A DNA stretch of 64,000 nt from Streptomyces qinglanensis (lineage in GTDB: Bacteria > Actinomycetota > Actinomycetes > Streptomycetales > Streptomycetaceae). Shown here one piece after another: positions 16,398-25,212 of the stretch (position 1 is its first letter; each line of letters opens with the position of its first letter). The notes beneath the pieces were generated by a model, which was not told where the DNA came from, did no database searches, and saw only the letters and a list, made by a program, of their open reading frames with translations. Location: NCBI RefSeq assembly GCF_900111245.1, contig NZ_FOGO01000010.1, positions 186,001 through 250,000 on the forward strand. The letters are read 5' to 3'. The position numbers and the translations under genes are program-made.

Positions 16398-17969
16398 TCA
16401 GCCCTCGCCCAGCAGCTTGCCGTCCGAGGTCTCGAACTGCGTCTTGAACTTGTCGACCGCGTCACCCAGCATCTGGATGGTGTCGTCCGACATCTTGGCG
16501 CCCTCGCGGATGCTGGTCAGCAGGGGCTGCTCCTCGCGGTGCATGTAGTCCAGCAGCTCGCGCTCGAAGCGCCGGATGTCCTCGACCGGCACGTCGTCCA
16601 TCTTGCCGTTGGTGCCGGACCAGACGGAGACGACCTGGTCCTCGGTGGAGAACGGGGCGTACTGCGACTGCTTGAGCAGCTCGACCATGCGCTTGCCGCG
16701 CTCCAGCGCGCCCTTGGAGGCGTCGTCCAGGTCGGAACCGAAGGCGGCGAACGCCTCCAGCTCGCGGTACTGGGCCAGGTCCACCCGGAGCGAGCCGGTG
16801 ATCTGCCGGATCGCCTTGTGCTGGGCCTTGCCACCGACGCGGGAGACGGAGATACCGACGTTCAGCGCCGGGCGCTGGCCCGCGTTGAACAGGTCGGACT
16901 CCAGGAAGCACTGGCCGTCGGTGATGGAGATGACGTTGGTCGGAATGAACGCCGAGACGTCGTTCGCCTTGGTCTCGACGATCGGCAGGCCGGTCATCGA
17001 GCCCTTGCCCATGTCGTCGGAGAGCTTGGCGCAGCGCTCCAGCAGCCGGGAGTGCAGGTAGAAGACGTCGCCCGGGTACGCCTCACGGCCCGGCGGACGG
17101 CGCAGCAGCAGCGACACCGCGCGGTAGGCGTCGGCCTGCTTGGACAGGTCGTCGAAGACGACCAGGACGTGCTTGCCCTGGTACATCCAGTGCTGGCCGA
17201 TGGCCGAGCCGGTGTACGGGGCGATGTACTTGAAGCCGGCCGGGTCGGACGCCGGGGCCGCCACGATGGTGGTGTACTCCAGCGCGCCCGCCTCCTCCAG
17301 CGCACCGCGCACGGACGCGATGGTGGAGCCCTTCTGGCCGATGGCGACGTAGATGCAGCGGACCTGCTTCTCCGGGTCGCCGGAACGCCAGTTGTCGCGC
17401 TGGTTGATGATCGTGTCGACGCACAGCGCGGTCTTGCCGGTCTGGCGGTCGCCGATGACGAGCTGGCGCTGGCCGCGGCCGACCGGCGTCATGGTGTCGA
17501 CGGCCTTGTAGCCCGTCTCCATCGGCTCGTTGACTTCCTGGCGCTGCATGACCGTGGGGGCCTGGAGCTCCAGGGCGCGGCGGCCCTCGGTCTCGATCTC
17601 CCCGAGGCCGTCGACCGGCGCACCCAGCGGGTCGACGACACGGCCGAGGTAGCCGTCGCCGACCGGGACCGACAGGACCTCGCCGGTCCGCTGCACCGAC
17701 TGGCCCTCTTCGATACCGCTGAACTCGCCGAGGACGACCGCACCGATCTCGCGCTCCTCGAGGTTGAGGGCGAGGCCGAGGGTGCCGTCCTCGAACTTCA
17801 GCAGCTCGTTCGCCATGGCCGAGGGCAGCCCCTCGACCTTCGCGATGCCATCACTGGCAGCGCTGACCGTACCGACCTCTTCGCGCGAGGCCGCGTCCGG
17901 CGTGTACGACTGGACAAAGTTCTCCAGCGCGTCCCGGATCTCATCCGGCCGGATCGTGAGCTCCGCCAT
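16398..17969 (-). CDS. atpA: F1Fo ATP synthase subunit alpha
   Basis: 523 residues. The regulatory nucleotide site has GDRQTGKTALCVDTI (~170-184), and the alpha/beta signature PALNVGISVSRVGG is present. The ATG at 17969 gives the conserved MAELTIRPDEI start; AGGGAA lies nearby upstream. The in-frame extension to 18056 is not protein-like. A 144-base gap with a GC hairpin separates it from atpH, wider than other gaps in the operon. Confidence 0.98.
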   Translation of the reverse strand: MAELTIRPDEIRDALENFVQSYTPDAASREEVGTVSAASDGIAKVEGLPSAMANELLKFEDGTLGLALNLEEREIGAVVLGEFSGIEEGQSVQRTGEVLSVPVGDGYLGRVVDPLGAPVDGLGEIETEGRRALELQAPTVMQRQEVNEPMETGYKAVDTMTPVGRGQRQLVIGDRQTGKTALCVDTIINQRDNWRSGDPEKQVRCIYVAIGQKGSTIASVRGALEEAGALEYTTIVAAPASDPAGFKYIAPYTGSAIGQHWMYQGKHVLVVFDDLSKQADAYRAVSLLLRRPPGREAYPGDVFYLHSRLLERCAKLSDDMGKGSMTGLPIVETKANDVSAFIPTNVISITDGQCFLESDLFNAGQRPALNVGISVSRVGGKAQHKAIRQITGSLRVDLAQYRELEAFAAFGSDLDDASKGALERGKRMVELLKQSQYAPFSTEDQVVSVWSGTNGKMDDVPVEDIRRFERELLDYMHREEQPLLTSIREGAKMSDDTIQMLGDAVDKFKTQFETSDGKLLGEG

Positions 17970-18016
17970 CTGGGTTCCCTGCTCTCCTTGTTGGGCCCGT
18001 AAGTTCCTTCGGGCTC

Positions 18017-18036
18017 CGGGGGGCGCTTTTCCCCCG
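18017..18036 (-). promoter_or_regulatory. Short hairpin between atpH and atpA
   Basis: CGGGGG (18017-18022) pairs with CCCCCG (18031-18036) around an 8-base loop that is U/A-rich. Intragenic hairpins in atp operons can set subunit ratios by processing or attenuation; that role is inferred. Confidence 0.35.
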
Positions 18037-18113
18037 ACTCCCTGTGTACGGCCCAACTCGGGCCGCTTTCGTGCTTGTTGAGTTGGTTGGCGCTCGCGCG
18101 CCGGGGTACTGCT

Positions 18114-18929
18114 TCAGCCCGCCATCCGGCGCTTGGCCGCTTCCAGCCGGTCGGCGATCGAGCCGTTGATGATCTCGTCGCCCACCCGCACCGTGATCCC
18201 GCCGAGGACCTCGGGGTCCACGTCCAGGTTCAGGTGCACCTGGCGGCCGTAGAGCGTGGCCAGCGCCGCGCTCAGGCGCCGCTTCTGCTCGTCGCTCAGC
18301 GGAACCGCGGAGGTCACGACGGCGACCGAACGGTTGCGCCGCTCGGCAGCCAGCCGGGAGAGGGCTTCCAGCCCACTGTCCAGGCTACGTCCCCGCGGCT
18401 GGGTGACCAGCCGGGTCACCAGGCGCTCGGTGGCCGGCCGGACCCGGCCGCCCAGCAGCTCCTGCAGCAGGGCGCGCTTGGCGTCCGGTCCGGCCGTACG
18501 GCTGGCGAGCGCCGCACGCAGCTGCGGCGAGGAGGCGGCAGTCCTGCCGAAGCGGAACAGCTCGTCCTCGACGTCGTCCAGCTGCCCGTCCCGCTCGGCC
18601 GACACCAGGTCGGCCAGGTCCGCCAGCTCCTCGACGGCGTCGGCCAGGTCGCGCGGCGCGGACCAGCGGGAGCGGACCATGCCGGAGACCAGGTCGGTGG
18701 CCGGGCCGCCGACCTGGCCGGCGAGCAGCCGCTGCACCAGCGACGCCTTGGCCTCGCCGTCCCGCGCCGGGTCGGTGAGGACCCGGCGCAGCGAGACCTC
18801 GCGCTCCAGCAGCGCGGTGACGGCGGCGAGCTCGTCGGCGAGGGCCGCTGCGTCGACCGAGGTGGAGTCGGTCAGCGCGGTCAGGCTCTCGCGCGCGGCG
18901 GCAAGCGCCTCACGGCTCGCACCATTCAT
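18114..18929 (-). CDS. atpH: F1Fo ATP synthase subunit delta
   Basis: 271 residues, ~90 longer than E. coli delta, which is normal in actinobacteria. The OSCP/delta domain is C-terminal, with the signature VLGGITVRVGDEIINGSIADR (positions ~243-263). The N-terminal half is helical and Ala/Leu-rich. Delta clamps the peripheral stalk to F1. Its ATG overlaps the stop of atpF by four bases. Confidence 0.97.
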   Translation of the reverse strand: MNGASREALAAARESLTALTDSTSVDAAALADELAAVTALLEREVSLRRVLTDPARDGEAKASLVQRLLAGQVGGPATDLVSGMVRSRWSAPRDLADAVEELADLADLVSAERDGQLDDVEDELFRFGRTAASSPQLRAALASRTAGPDAKRALLQELLGGRVRPATERLVTRLVTQPRGRSLDSGLEALSRLAAERRNRSVAVVTSAVPLSDEQKRRLSAALATLYGRQVHLNLDVDPEVLGGITVRVGDEIINGSIADRLEAAKRRMAG

Positions 18930-19483
18930 CGGGCGGCTCCGCTGGCGTCTGCCTCGGCGGCGTCTTCGAGCCCGTCGAGGAAGCGGTCGATCACGCGGCT
19001 CTGCCGGGCGTGGTCGTCGAGCGACTCGCCGACGAGCTTGCCCGCCAGGTCGGTGGCGAGCTTGCCCACGTCCTGGCGCAGCGTCTGCGCGGCCTGCTTG
19101 CGGTCGGCCTCGACCTGGGCGTGACCGGCGGCGATGATCTCCTCACGCTGCCGCTGGCCCTCCGCGCGCATCTCGGCGATGAGCGTGGCGCCCTGCTCCT
19201 GGGCCTCGGACCGCAGCCGGGCCGCCTCGTGGCGGGCCTCGGCGAGCTGGTCCTTGTACTGCTGGAGTACGTCGGCGGCTTCCTGCTGCGCGGCCTCGGC
19301 CTTCTCGATGCCGCCCTCGATGGCGTCACGACGCTCTTCCAGCACCTTGTTGATGCTCGGGAGGAGCTTCTTCCACAGGACGAAGAAGACGATGGCGAAG
19401 GCGAGCAGACCGATGACGAACTCGGGGATCGGCGGGACGAGGGGGTTCTCCTCCTCGGCCGCCATCTGTACGAAGGCGATCAC
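18926..19483 (-). CDS. atpF: F1Fo ATP synthase subunit b
   Basis: 185 residues. A single membrane helix (FVIGLLAFAIVFFVLWKKLL, ~21-40) is followed by a ~135-residue charged helix (RRDAIEGGIEKAEAAQQEA onward) that dimerises as the peripheral stalk. GTG at 19483 follows AAAGG; ATG further in (MAAEEENP) is a possible alternative start. Overlap with atpH indicates coupled translation. Confidence 0.97.
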   Translation of the reverse strand: MIAFVQMAAEEENPLVPPIPEFVIGLLAFAIVFFVLWKKLLPSINKVLEERRDAIEGGIEKAEAAQQEAADVLQQYKDQLAEARHEAARLRSEAQEQGATLIAEMRAEGQRQREEIIAAGHAQVEADRKQAAQTLRQDVGKLATDLAGKLVGESLDDHARQSRVIDRFLDGLEDAAEADASGAAR

Positions 19484-19520
19484 ATCAGTGCCTTTCGTCG
19501 AAAGGGACGGGGTCGCCGGA

Positions 19521-19763
19521 TCAGCTGGGGTAGGCGTAGCCCATGACCAGACCGATCAGCGCCAGCGCCTCACAGAGCGCGAAGCCGAGGATCTGGTTCT
19601 GGCGGATGAGGCCGGCGGCCTCGGGCTGCCGGGCGAGCGCCTGCGTGCCGTTGCCGAAGACGATGCCGACGCCGATGCCGGGGCCGATGGCGGCGAGGCC
19701 GTAGCCGATCGCGGCGAGGTTGCCCTGGATCTGGACGGCGGCGAGGCTCTGGAGAGCGGACAT
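19521..19763 (-). CDS. atpE: F1Fo ATP synthase subunit c (proteolipid)
   Basis: 80 residues forming a two-helix hairpin. The Gly-rich first helix is GYGLAAIGPGIGVGIVFG, the polar loop RQPE carries the family signature, and the second helix GFALCEALALIGLVMG carries the proton-binding Glu in CEALAL. The ATG at 19763 with GAAGGAAG upstream is used; the frame extends to 19808 but that part is leader. It forms the c-ring. Confidence 0.98.
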   Translation of the reverse strand: MSALQSLAAVQIQGNLAAIGYGLAAIGPGIGVGIVFGNGTQALARQPEAAGLIRQNQILGFALCEALALIGLVMGYAYPS

Positions 19764-19841
19764 GCTCGTTACTTCCTTCTCGTTCACGGACCGGTGGGGG
19801 TTGGCCACCGGTGGATGGGAAATCGGGTGAGCGGCGGCCGG

Positions 19842-20651
19842 TCAGTGGCTCTCGGAGAGAGCGCCCTGAATGTAGTTGGTGGCCAGCAGCACGAAGACGT
19901 ACGCCTGAACCGCCTGGATGAACAGCTCGAAGGCCACCATCAGCACGGTCATGATGAAGGAGACGCCGGAGTAGAGAATGCCGAAGCCGTTCAGCAGGTA
20001 CCACGTGGCGAGCGTGAACAGCAGCAGCAGGGTGTGCCCGGCGAACATGTTGGCGAAGAGTCGCACCGCGTGCGTGAAGGGACGCACGAGCAGGTTCTGG
20101 AAGAGCTCCAGGAACATGATCAGGGGCAGCACCGGGCCGAGCGACTTGTCGTAACCCGAGAGGTTCTTCCAGCCTCCGACGAATCCGTTCCGCTTGAACG
20201 TGAGGCTGATGTACAGCACGTACACGATCAGGGCCAGGGCCGCCGGGTAGGAGATGACCGACGTCACGGGGAACTGTGCGAGCGGAATGACCGCCCACAT
20301 GTTCATGATCCAGACGAAGAAGAAGAGCGAGACGATCAGCGGAACGTACTTCTCTCCTTCCTTCTTGCCGAGCCCCTCGTACACGACACCGCGGCGGATG
20401 AAGTCGTACCCGGCCTCGCCGACCATCTGGAGTTTGCCCGGCACCAGCTTCGGCCTGGCGAAAGCGGCCCAGAAGAACCAGACGATCGCGACCGTGCCCA
20501 CCAGTGCCAGCAGCATGGTCTTGTTGAACTCGATGCCACCGACGGTGAACAGCGGTTTGAAGATGAACGAATGGACTCCGGGCGCCTCGAAGCCGCAGCC
20601 GGAGAAGATGTGGCAATCGGTCTCGAAGGCGAGCATCTGGTCAGCACTCAC
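19842..20651 (-). CDS. atpB: F1Fo ATP synthase subunit a
   Basis: 269 residues with five to six membrane helices. The essential Arg lies in RPFTHAVRLFANMFAGH, and the last helix contains AVQAYVFVLLATNYIQGAL. The GTG at 20651 is chosen over an in-frame ATG at 20669 because AAGGAG lies six bases before GTG and homologues begin MSAD. Subunit a forms the proton half-channels against the c-ring. A 212-base gap to atpI may hold an extra promoter. Confidence 0.95.
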   Translation of the reverse strand: MSADQMLAFETDCHIFSGCGFEAPGVHSFIFKPLFTVGGIEFNKTMLLALVGTVAIVWFFWAAFARPKLVPGKLQMVGEAGYDFIRRGVVYEGLGKKEGEKYVPLIVSLFFFVWIMNMWAVIPLAQFPVTSVISYPAALALIVYVLYISLTFKRNGFVGGWKNLSGYDKSLGPVLPLIMFLELFQNLLVRPFTHAVRLFANMFAGHTLLLLFTLATWYLLNGFGILYSGVSFIMTVLMVAFELFIQAVQAYVFVLLATNYIQGALSESH

Positions 20652-20881
20652 CGCGAGCTCCTTCTGCATGGCGCATGTATACGGCTACCTCGGTGTGTCG
20701 GCGCGGCGTGCGACCGCGGAGCGGCACTGGACTGGTCTTGCGGATTGGGGGGCGGCGGCCGGCCGGAGAGCGAGAGCGCCCGTTCCGTCTCCCGGAACGC
20801 GGAACCTCGACCGTCCCCGCCTGCTGCGCCGCAGTTGGTCTCGGACGATAGCAGTTGCTCGAACGAGCACTTATCCCGCCC

Positions 20882-21307
20882 CTACGTGCCACTGGCCTTC
20901 TCGCCGGAGCTGGAGGAGGGCTCGACGTACAGGATCTTCGCCTTCATGTGCGCCCTGGTCTGCGCGGCCACCCACACGATGGTGCTGGCGAGAAGGGCGA
21001 GAGCGAAGCTCCGGGTGTCGAAAAGGGTCGTATCCCGGAACGCGATCAGCACCACGAGCAGCAGCAGGATCTGCGTCGTGTAGAGCAGCAGACCCATCGC
21101 CTGAAAGAGGTGCGGAAGGGATTTGGCCGTGCGCTGCAGAGCGTAGAGACCCATCCCCATGAAGAGGAGGGCCACGAGCGCTCCGGCGGCACCGCCGATC
21201 GCGCCCTTGCTTCCGGCGAAGACGCCGCTGATCACTGCGGCCACGACAGCGGCCACGGCGGTCGGGACGGCGCAGTGCAGCAGCATGCGTGCGTCGTTCG
21301 ACTGCAT
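20882..21307 (-). CDS. atpI: ATP synthase protein I
   Basis: 141 residues with four membrane helices (for example AVAAVVAAVISGVFAG and FALALLASTIVWVAA). Its place as first gene of the atp operon and the small polytopic shape identify it as AtpI, which helps assemble the c-ring in some bacteria but is poorly conserved. The C-terminus is polar (VEPSSSSGEKASGT). The operon promoter and a Rex-like site lie upstream. Confidence 0.85.
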   Translation of the reverse strand: MQSNDARMLLHCAVPTAVAAVVAAVISGVFAGSKGAIGGAAGALVALLFMGMGLYALQRTAKSLPHLFQAMGLLLYTTQILLLLVVLIAFRDTTLFDTRSFALALLASTIVWVAAQTRAHMKAKILYVEPSSSSGEKASGT

Positions 21308-21431
21308 GTGGTGTGCTCCGGGGGAAATCTGGGGGACGTGAATCGTCGAGGAAGAGCGTAGCCCGGCGCGGAGGGCGGACCTCCCACAGAAGAGCCCGCG
21401 AGAGTGCGGAACTTCGGCTGGCCACCGGGTT

Positions 21432-21449
21432 TCGTGAACGGTATCACAA
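21432..21449. promoter_or_regulatory. Rex operator-like site upstream of the atp operon
   Basis: TCGTGAACGGTATCACAA matches the Rex consensus TTGTGAANNNNTTCACAA at 12 of 14 defined positions with the right spacing. It lies about 125 bases upstream of atpI in the AT-richest part of the gap. Rex is the NADH/NAD+ sensing repressor of respiratory genes in Streptomyces. Confidence 0.6.
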
Positions 21450-21575
21450 ACTATTTGATGAGGTCTTTACCTACTTGGTGTGCCCCCCGTCACACGCAGG
21501 GGTGACAGAAGACATCTCCCGCTGACGGCAGCCGCTTTGTCTGGTATCGGCGGCTTCCCCTGCTCAGGGAGCGGC

Positions 21576-22898
21576 TCACTCAGGGGTGTTGATCTTCTTC
21601 GTCCGGGTGAACTGCCGCCGCTCCCCGATGGCAGTCGCTCCGTGCAACCCGGCCATCGCGGGCTCACGCTCCCCCGCGGCCTCCGCGTCCGGCTCCGGCG
21701 CCGCCGCCTCGGCATCCACCGGCTCCGGGCCGCCCCGCCGGTACCGGGGCGGCAGCACCCGCTGCGCCCAGCCGGGCACCCGCGGCGTGTAGCGCGGCAT
21801 CAGCAGCACCACCAGGCCCACCGCGCTCAGCAGCACGATCGTCAGCACGATGGCGAGGCTGGAGGAGCGCACCGAGAAGGCCACAGCCCCGAAGGCGATC
21901 AACGCGGCCCAGAAATACATGATCAGCACGGCACGGCTGTGCGAGTGCCCGACCTCCAGCAGCCGGTGGTGCAGGTGCCCCCGGTCGGCCGCGAACGGCG
22001 AGCGGCCGTTCCAGGTGCGCCGCACGATCGCCATCACCAGGTCGGCCACCGGGATCGCGATGATGCTCAGCGGCAGCAGCAACGGCATGTACAGCGGCAC
22101 CATCGTGTGCACCGCGGACTTGACCGAACCGGTGTGCTCGACCATCAGGTCCGGGTCGACCTGGCCGGTGATGGAGACCGCGCCCGCGGCCAGGACCAGG
22201 CCGATCAGCATCGAACCGGAGTCGCCCATGAAGATGCGGGCCGGATGCATGTTGTGCGGCAGGAAGCCCAGACACATCCCCATCAGCACGGCCGCGAAGA
22301 GCGTGGCAGGAGCCGCCGCCTCGATGCCGTAGCCGTACCAGATGCGGTAGGCGTACATGAAGAACGCCACACTCGCGATGCAGACCATGCCCGACGCGAG
22401 GCCGTCCAGGCCGTCCACGAAGTTCACCGCGTTGATGGTGATCACCACCAGCGCCACCGTGAGCAGCGTGCCCTGGAAGGGAGTGAGTGCGACGTTCCCC
22501 ACGCCCGGCACCGGCAGCCACAGGATCGTCAGCCCCTGGAGCACCATCACACCGGCAGCGATCATCTGCCCGCCGAGCTTCACCAGCGCGTCGACGCCCC
22601 ACTTGTCGTCCAGCACGCCGATCAGCCAGATCAGCCCGGCACCCGAGAGCAGCGCCCTGGGCTCATCGGAAAGAGTGAACAGCTTCCCGATGTTGGTGAG
22701 CTGTGAAGCGACCAACAGCCCGGCGCACAGTCCGCCGAACATAGCGATACCGCCGAGCCGGGGAGTCGGCTCCCGGTGCACGTCGCGCGCGCGGACCGGA
22801 GGCATCGCGCCCGCCGCGATGGCGAACTTCCGCACCGGCCCGGTCAGCAGATAGGTGACCGCAGCCGTGACGCACAGCGTCAGCAGATATTCACGCAC
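21576..22898 (-). CDS. WecA/TagO-type undecaprenyl-phosphate sugar-1-phosphate transferase
   Basis: 440 residues with about eleven membrane helices. Family motifs are PTPRLGGIAMFGG (~48-60), NAVNFVDGLDGLASG with the catalytic Asp residues, and FMGDSGSMLIG. The cytosolic loop has HLHHRLLEVGHSH. It transfers GlcNAc-1-P or a related sugar phosphate to polyprenyl phosphate to start wall teichoic or arabinogalactan-like polymers. The C-terminal ~75 residues are cytoplasmic and Pro/Glu/Ala-rich. GTG start with GGAG upstream. The LCP ligase gene nearby may attach the product. Confidence 0.93.
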   Translation of the reverse strand: MREYLLTLCVTAAVTYLLTGPVRKFAIAAGAMPPVRARDVHREPTPRLGGIAMFGGLCAGLLVASQLTNIGKLFTLSDEPRALLSGAGLIWLIGVLDDKWGVDALVKLGGQMIAAGVMVLQGLTILWLPVPGVGNVALTPFQGTLLTVALVVITINAVNFVDGLDGLASGMVCIASVAFFMYAYRIWYGYGIEAAAPATLFAAVLMGMCLGFLPHNMHPARIFMGDSGSMLIGLVLAAGAVSITGQVDPDLMVEHTGSVKSAVHTMVPLYMPLLLPLSIIAIPVADLVMAIVRRTWNGRSPFAADRGHLHHRLLEVGHSHSRAVLIMYFWAALIAFGAVAFSVRSSSLAIVLTIVLLSAVGLVVLLMPRYTPRVPGWAQRVLPPRYRRGGPEPVDAEAAAPEPDAEAAGEREPAMAGLHGATAIGERRQFTRTKKINTPE

Positions 22899-23038
22899 CG
22901 GAAGGGCTCCCCAGAGGTCTCGCAGTCAACGCAGGCCCGGTCGGCCGGGCTGTTCAGGCCCACACCATAGGACACGCTCACTGCTGACCGCTGGTTCTGG
23001 TGTGGTGGTACGCGGTGGTGTGGCCGGCAGGGCACGGT

Positions 23039-23701
23039 CTAGGCAGGCGCCGGGACCCCCGTCAGGGCGGTGACCACCGGATCGAGCGCACCGCTGATCT
23101 CCTCGCCGACGCTGCGGAAGTACGGGATGGGGGCGCCGTAGGGATCGTAGATCTCGTCCGCCTCCGGGCTGGGCGCCAGCAGCCAGCCGCGCAGCGCGGC
23201 CGCCGCCTGCACCAGCGCGCGGGCGCGCTCCACCACGTCCTCGGGGCTGCCCGCGACCGGCAGCGTCGCGGGGTCTATCGCCCGCACCAGCCGGGTGAAC
23301 TCCTTGAGCGTGAAGGTGCGCAGGCCCGCGGAGTGGCCCATGGAGATCACCTGCGCACGGTGGTCGCGGGTGGCGGTCAGCACCAGGTCGGCCCGGATCA
23401 CGTGCTCGTCCAGCAGCTCGCGCCCGGTGAACCCCTCGGCGTCCGCGCCGTGTTCGAGCAGCACGGCGACCGCGTTCTCCTCCATGGGCGCGCCCTCGTG
23501 CCCCCACGTCCCCGCACTCTCGACCACGAGGCCGCCCGTGCGGCGCTCCCCGAGCCGATCGGCCAGGGCATGCCGGGTGAGCCGCTCGGTGATCGGCGAG
23601 CGGCACACGTTGCCTGTGGAGACGTGGAGGATACGGAACGCGCCGTCGGCGCCGCTTATGCCGCCGGCCGCGGCCGGCCCACGCCCGGGTGGGGCGGTCA
23701 C
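23039..23701 (-). CDS. Low-molecular-weight protein-tyrosine-phosphatase-like protein with Ser at the nucleophile position
   Basis: 220 residues starting with GTG that overlaps the Sua5 stop by one base. The phosphate loop reads HVSTGNVCRSP (~27-37). In active LMW phosphatases the loop is CxxxxxR, so the first position here is Ser instead of the nucleophilic Cys. The general-acid DPY motif is present in EIYDPYG near the end, and the body is full length (plus an extra insertion around 110-150). It may bind rather than cleave phosphotyrosine. Situated between Sua5 and the WecA-type gene. Confidence 0.88.
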   Translation of the reverse strand: MTAPPGRGPAAAGGISGADGAFRILHVSTGNVCRSPITERLTRHALADRLGERRTGGLVVESAGTWGHEGAPMEENAVAVLLEHGADAEGFTGRELLDEHVIRADLVLTATRDHRAQVISMGHSAGLRTFTLKEFTRLVRAIDPATLPVAGSPEDVVERARALVQAAAALRGWLLAPSPEADEIYDPYGAPIPYFRSVGEEISGALDPVVTALTGVPAPA

Positions 23702-24348
23702 TACGGGGCCACCTCCAGGCCCGGTACGACCTTGCGCAGCTCGTCCGCGTCGATGGCGCCCGCACGCAGCAGCACCGGCACCGCGCCGGTGACATCCACG
23801 ATCGACGAGGGCACATTGTCCTGGGTGGGCCCGCCGTCCAGGTAGACGGCGACGGACTCGCCCAGCATCTCCTGGGCCTCGTCGCAGTCCTTCGGCGCCG
23901 GGTGCCCGGAGAGGTTGGCCGAGGAGACGGCCATCGGGCCGAACTCGTTCAGCAGCTCGATGGCGACCGGGTGCAGCGGCATCCGCACCGCCACCGTGCC
24001 ATGGGTCTCCCCCAGGTCCCAGGTCAGCGACGGCTGGTGCCGCGCCACCAGAGTCAGCGCGCCGGGCCAGAAGGCGTCGACCAGTTCCCAGGCCGCCTCG
24101 GAGAAGTCCGTGACCAGGCCGTGCAGCGTGTTCGGCGAGCCCACCAGGACCGGCGAGGGCATGCCGCGGCCGCGCCCCTTGGCCTCCAGCAGATCGCCGA
24201 CCGCGTCCGCGCTGAACGCGTCCGCACCGACGCCGTAGACGGTGTCGGTCGGCAGCACGACGAGTTCTCCGCGCCTGACGGCCGAGGCGGCCTCGCGGAG
24301 GCCGGTCGCCCGGTCGGTCGCGTCGGAGCAGTCGTATCGCCGTGCCAT
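23701..24348 (-). CDS. L-threonylcarbamoyladenylate synthase (Sua5/YrdC/TsaC)
   Basis: 215 residues with the YrdC fold. Landmarks are VVLPTDTVYGVGADAF (~30-45), KGRGRGMPSPVLVGS with the ATP/bicarbonate-binding KxR region, and PMAVSSANLSGHP. It makes threonylcarbamoyl-AMP for t6A at position 37 of ANN-decoding tRNAs. The start ATG (24348) overlaps the prmC stop by one base, so translation is coupled. The frame's upstream part belongs to prmC in another frame. Confidence 0.95.
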   Translation of the reverse strand: MARRYDCSDATDRATGLREAASAVRRGELVVLPTDTVYGVGADAFSADAVGDLLEAKGRGRGMPSPVLVGSPNTLHGLVTDFSEAAWELVDAFWPGALTLVARHQPSLTWDLGETHGTVAVRMPLHPVAIELLNEFGPMAVSSANLSGHPAPKDCDEAQEMLGESVAVYLDGGPTQDNVPSSIVDVTGAVPVLLRAGAIDADELRKVVPGLEVAP

Positions 24349-25193
24349 TACGGCACCTCCCTGCGTGCAGTGGCAAAACGGGGCCGGTTGTTGAGGTCGG
24401 GGTGGTCCGCGGCGTCCGCCCAGCCGCGGTCCTCGGTGAAGATCCAGGGCACCTGCCCGCCCTGGGTGTCGGCGTGCTCGACGACCACGACGCCGCCGGG
24501 GCGCAGCAGCCGGTGGGCGGTGCGCTCCAGGCCGCGGATGACATCCAGGCCGTCCTCGCCGGAGAACAGCGCGACCTGGGGGTCGTGGTCGCGGGCCTCC
24601 GGTGCCACATACTCCCACTCGGTGAGCGGAATGTAGGGCGGGTTGGAGATCACCAGGTCGACCTGGCCGTCCAGTTCGCCCAGCGCGGTGCGCGCGTCGC
24701 CCTGGTGCAGGGTCACCCGCGAGCCCTCGACGTTCTTGCGCGCCCACACCAGCGCGGACTCGTCCAGTTCCACGGCGTGCACCCGGGAGCGGGGCACCTC
24801 CTGCGCGAGCGCCAGCGCGATGGCCCCGGAGCCGGTGCACAGGTCCACGATCAGCGGCTCGGCCACGTCCATCGCCCGCACCGCGTCTATCGCCCAGCCG
24901 ACCACGGACTCGGTCTCGGGCCGGGGCACGAAGACGCCGGCTCCCACATACAGCTCCAGGTAGCGGAAGAAAGCCCGCCCCGTGATGTGCTGAAGCGGTT
25001 CGCGGGCCTCGCGGCGGGCCACCGCCTCCCAGTAGCGCGCGTCGAAGTCGGCGTCGGCGACGCGGTGCAGCTCGCCCCGTCCCACGCCGTGCACGAAGGC
25101 GGCCAGCTCCTCCGCGTCGAAGCGCGGTGAGGGCACACCCGCGTCGGCCAGCCGTTGGGTGGCCTGGGCCACCTCGGCGAGCAGCACGTTCAC
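24348..25193 (-). CDS. prmC: Release-factor N5-glutamine methyltransferase
   Basis: 281 residues. The N-terminal helical domain recognises release factors, and the SAM-binding domain has LCTGSGAIALALA (~115) and the catalytic NPPY motif in LVISNPPYIP (~185). It methylates the Gln of the GGQ motif in RF1 and RF2. GTG start with GGGAGGGGGAC upstream. It lies 20 bases downstream of its substrate gene prfA, a classical pairing. Confidence 0.96.
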   Translation of the reverse strand: MNVLLAEVAQATQRLADAGVPSPRFDAEELAAFVHGVGRGELHRVADADFDARYWEAVARREAREPLQHITGRAFFRYLELYVGAGVFVPRPETESVVGWAIDAVRAMDVAEPLIVDLCTGSGAIALALAQEVPRSRVHAVELDESALVWARKNVEGSRVTLHQGDARTALGELDGQVDLVISNPPYIPLTEWEYVAPEARDHDPQVALFSGEDGLDVIRGLERTAHRLLRPGGVVVVEHADTQGGQVPWIFTEDRGWADAADHPDLNNRPRFATARREVP

Positions 25194-25212
25194 TCCGTCC
25201 CCCTCCCGGGCG

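Noticed and set aside
16539..18002. 487-codon plus-strand frame in the atp operon
   Set aside because: It is the reverse of atpA, with no known domain.
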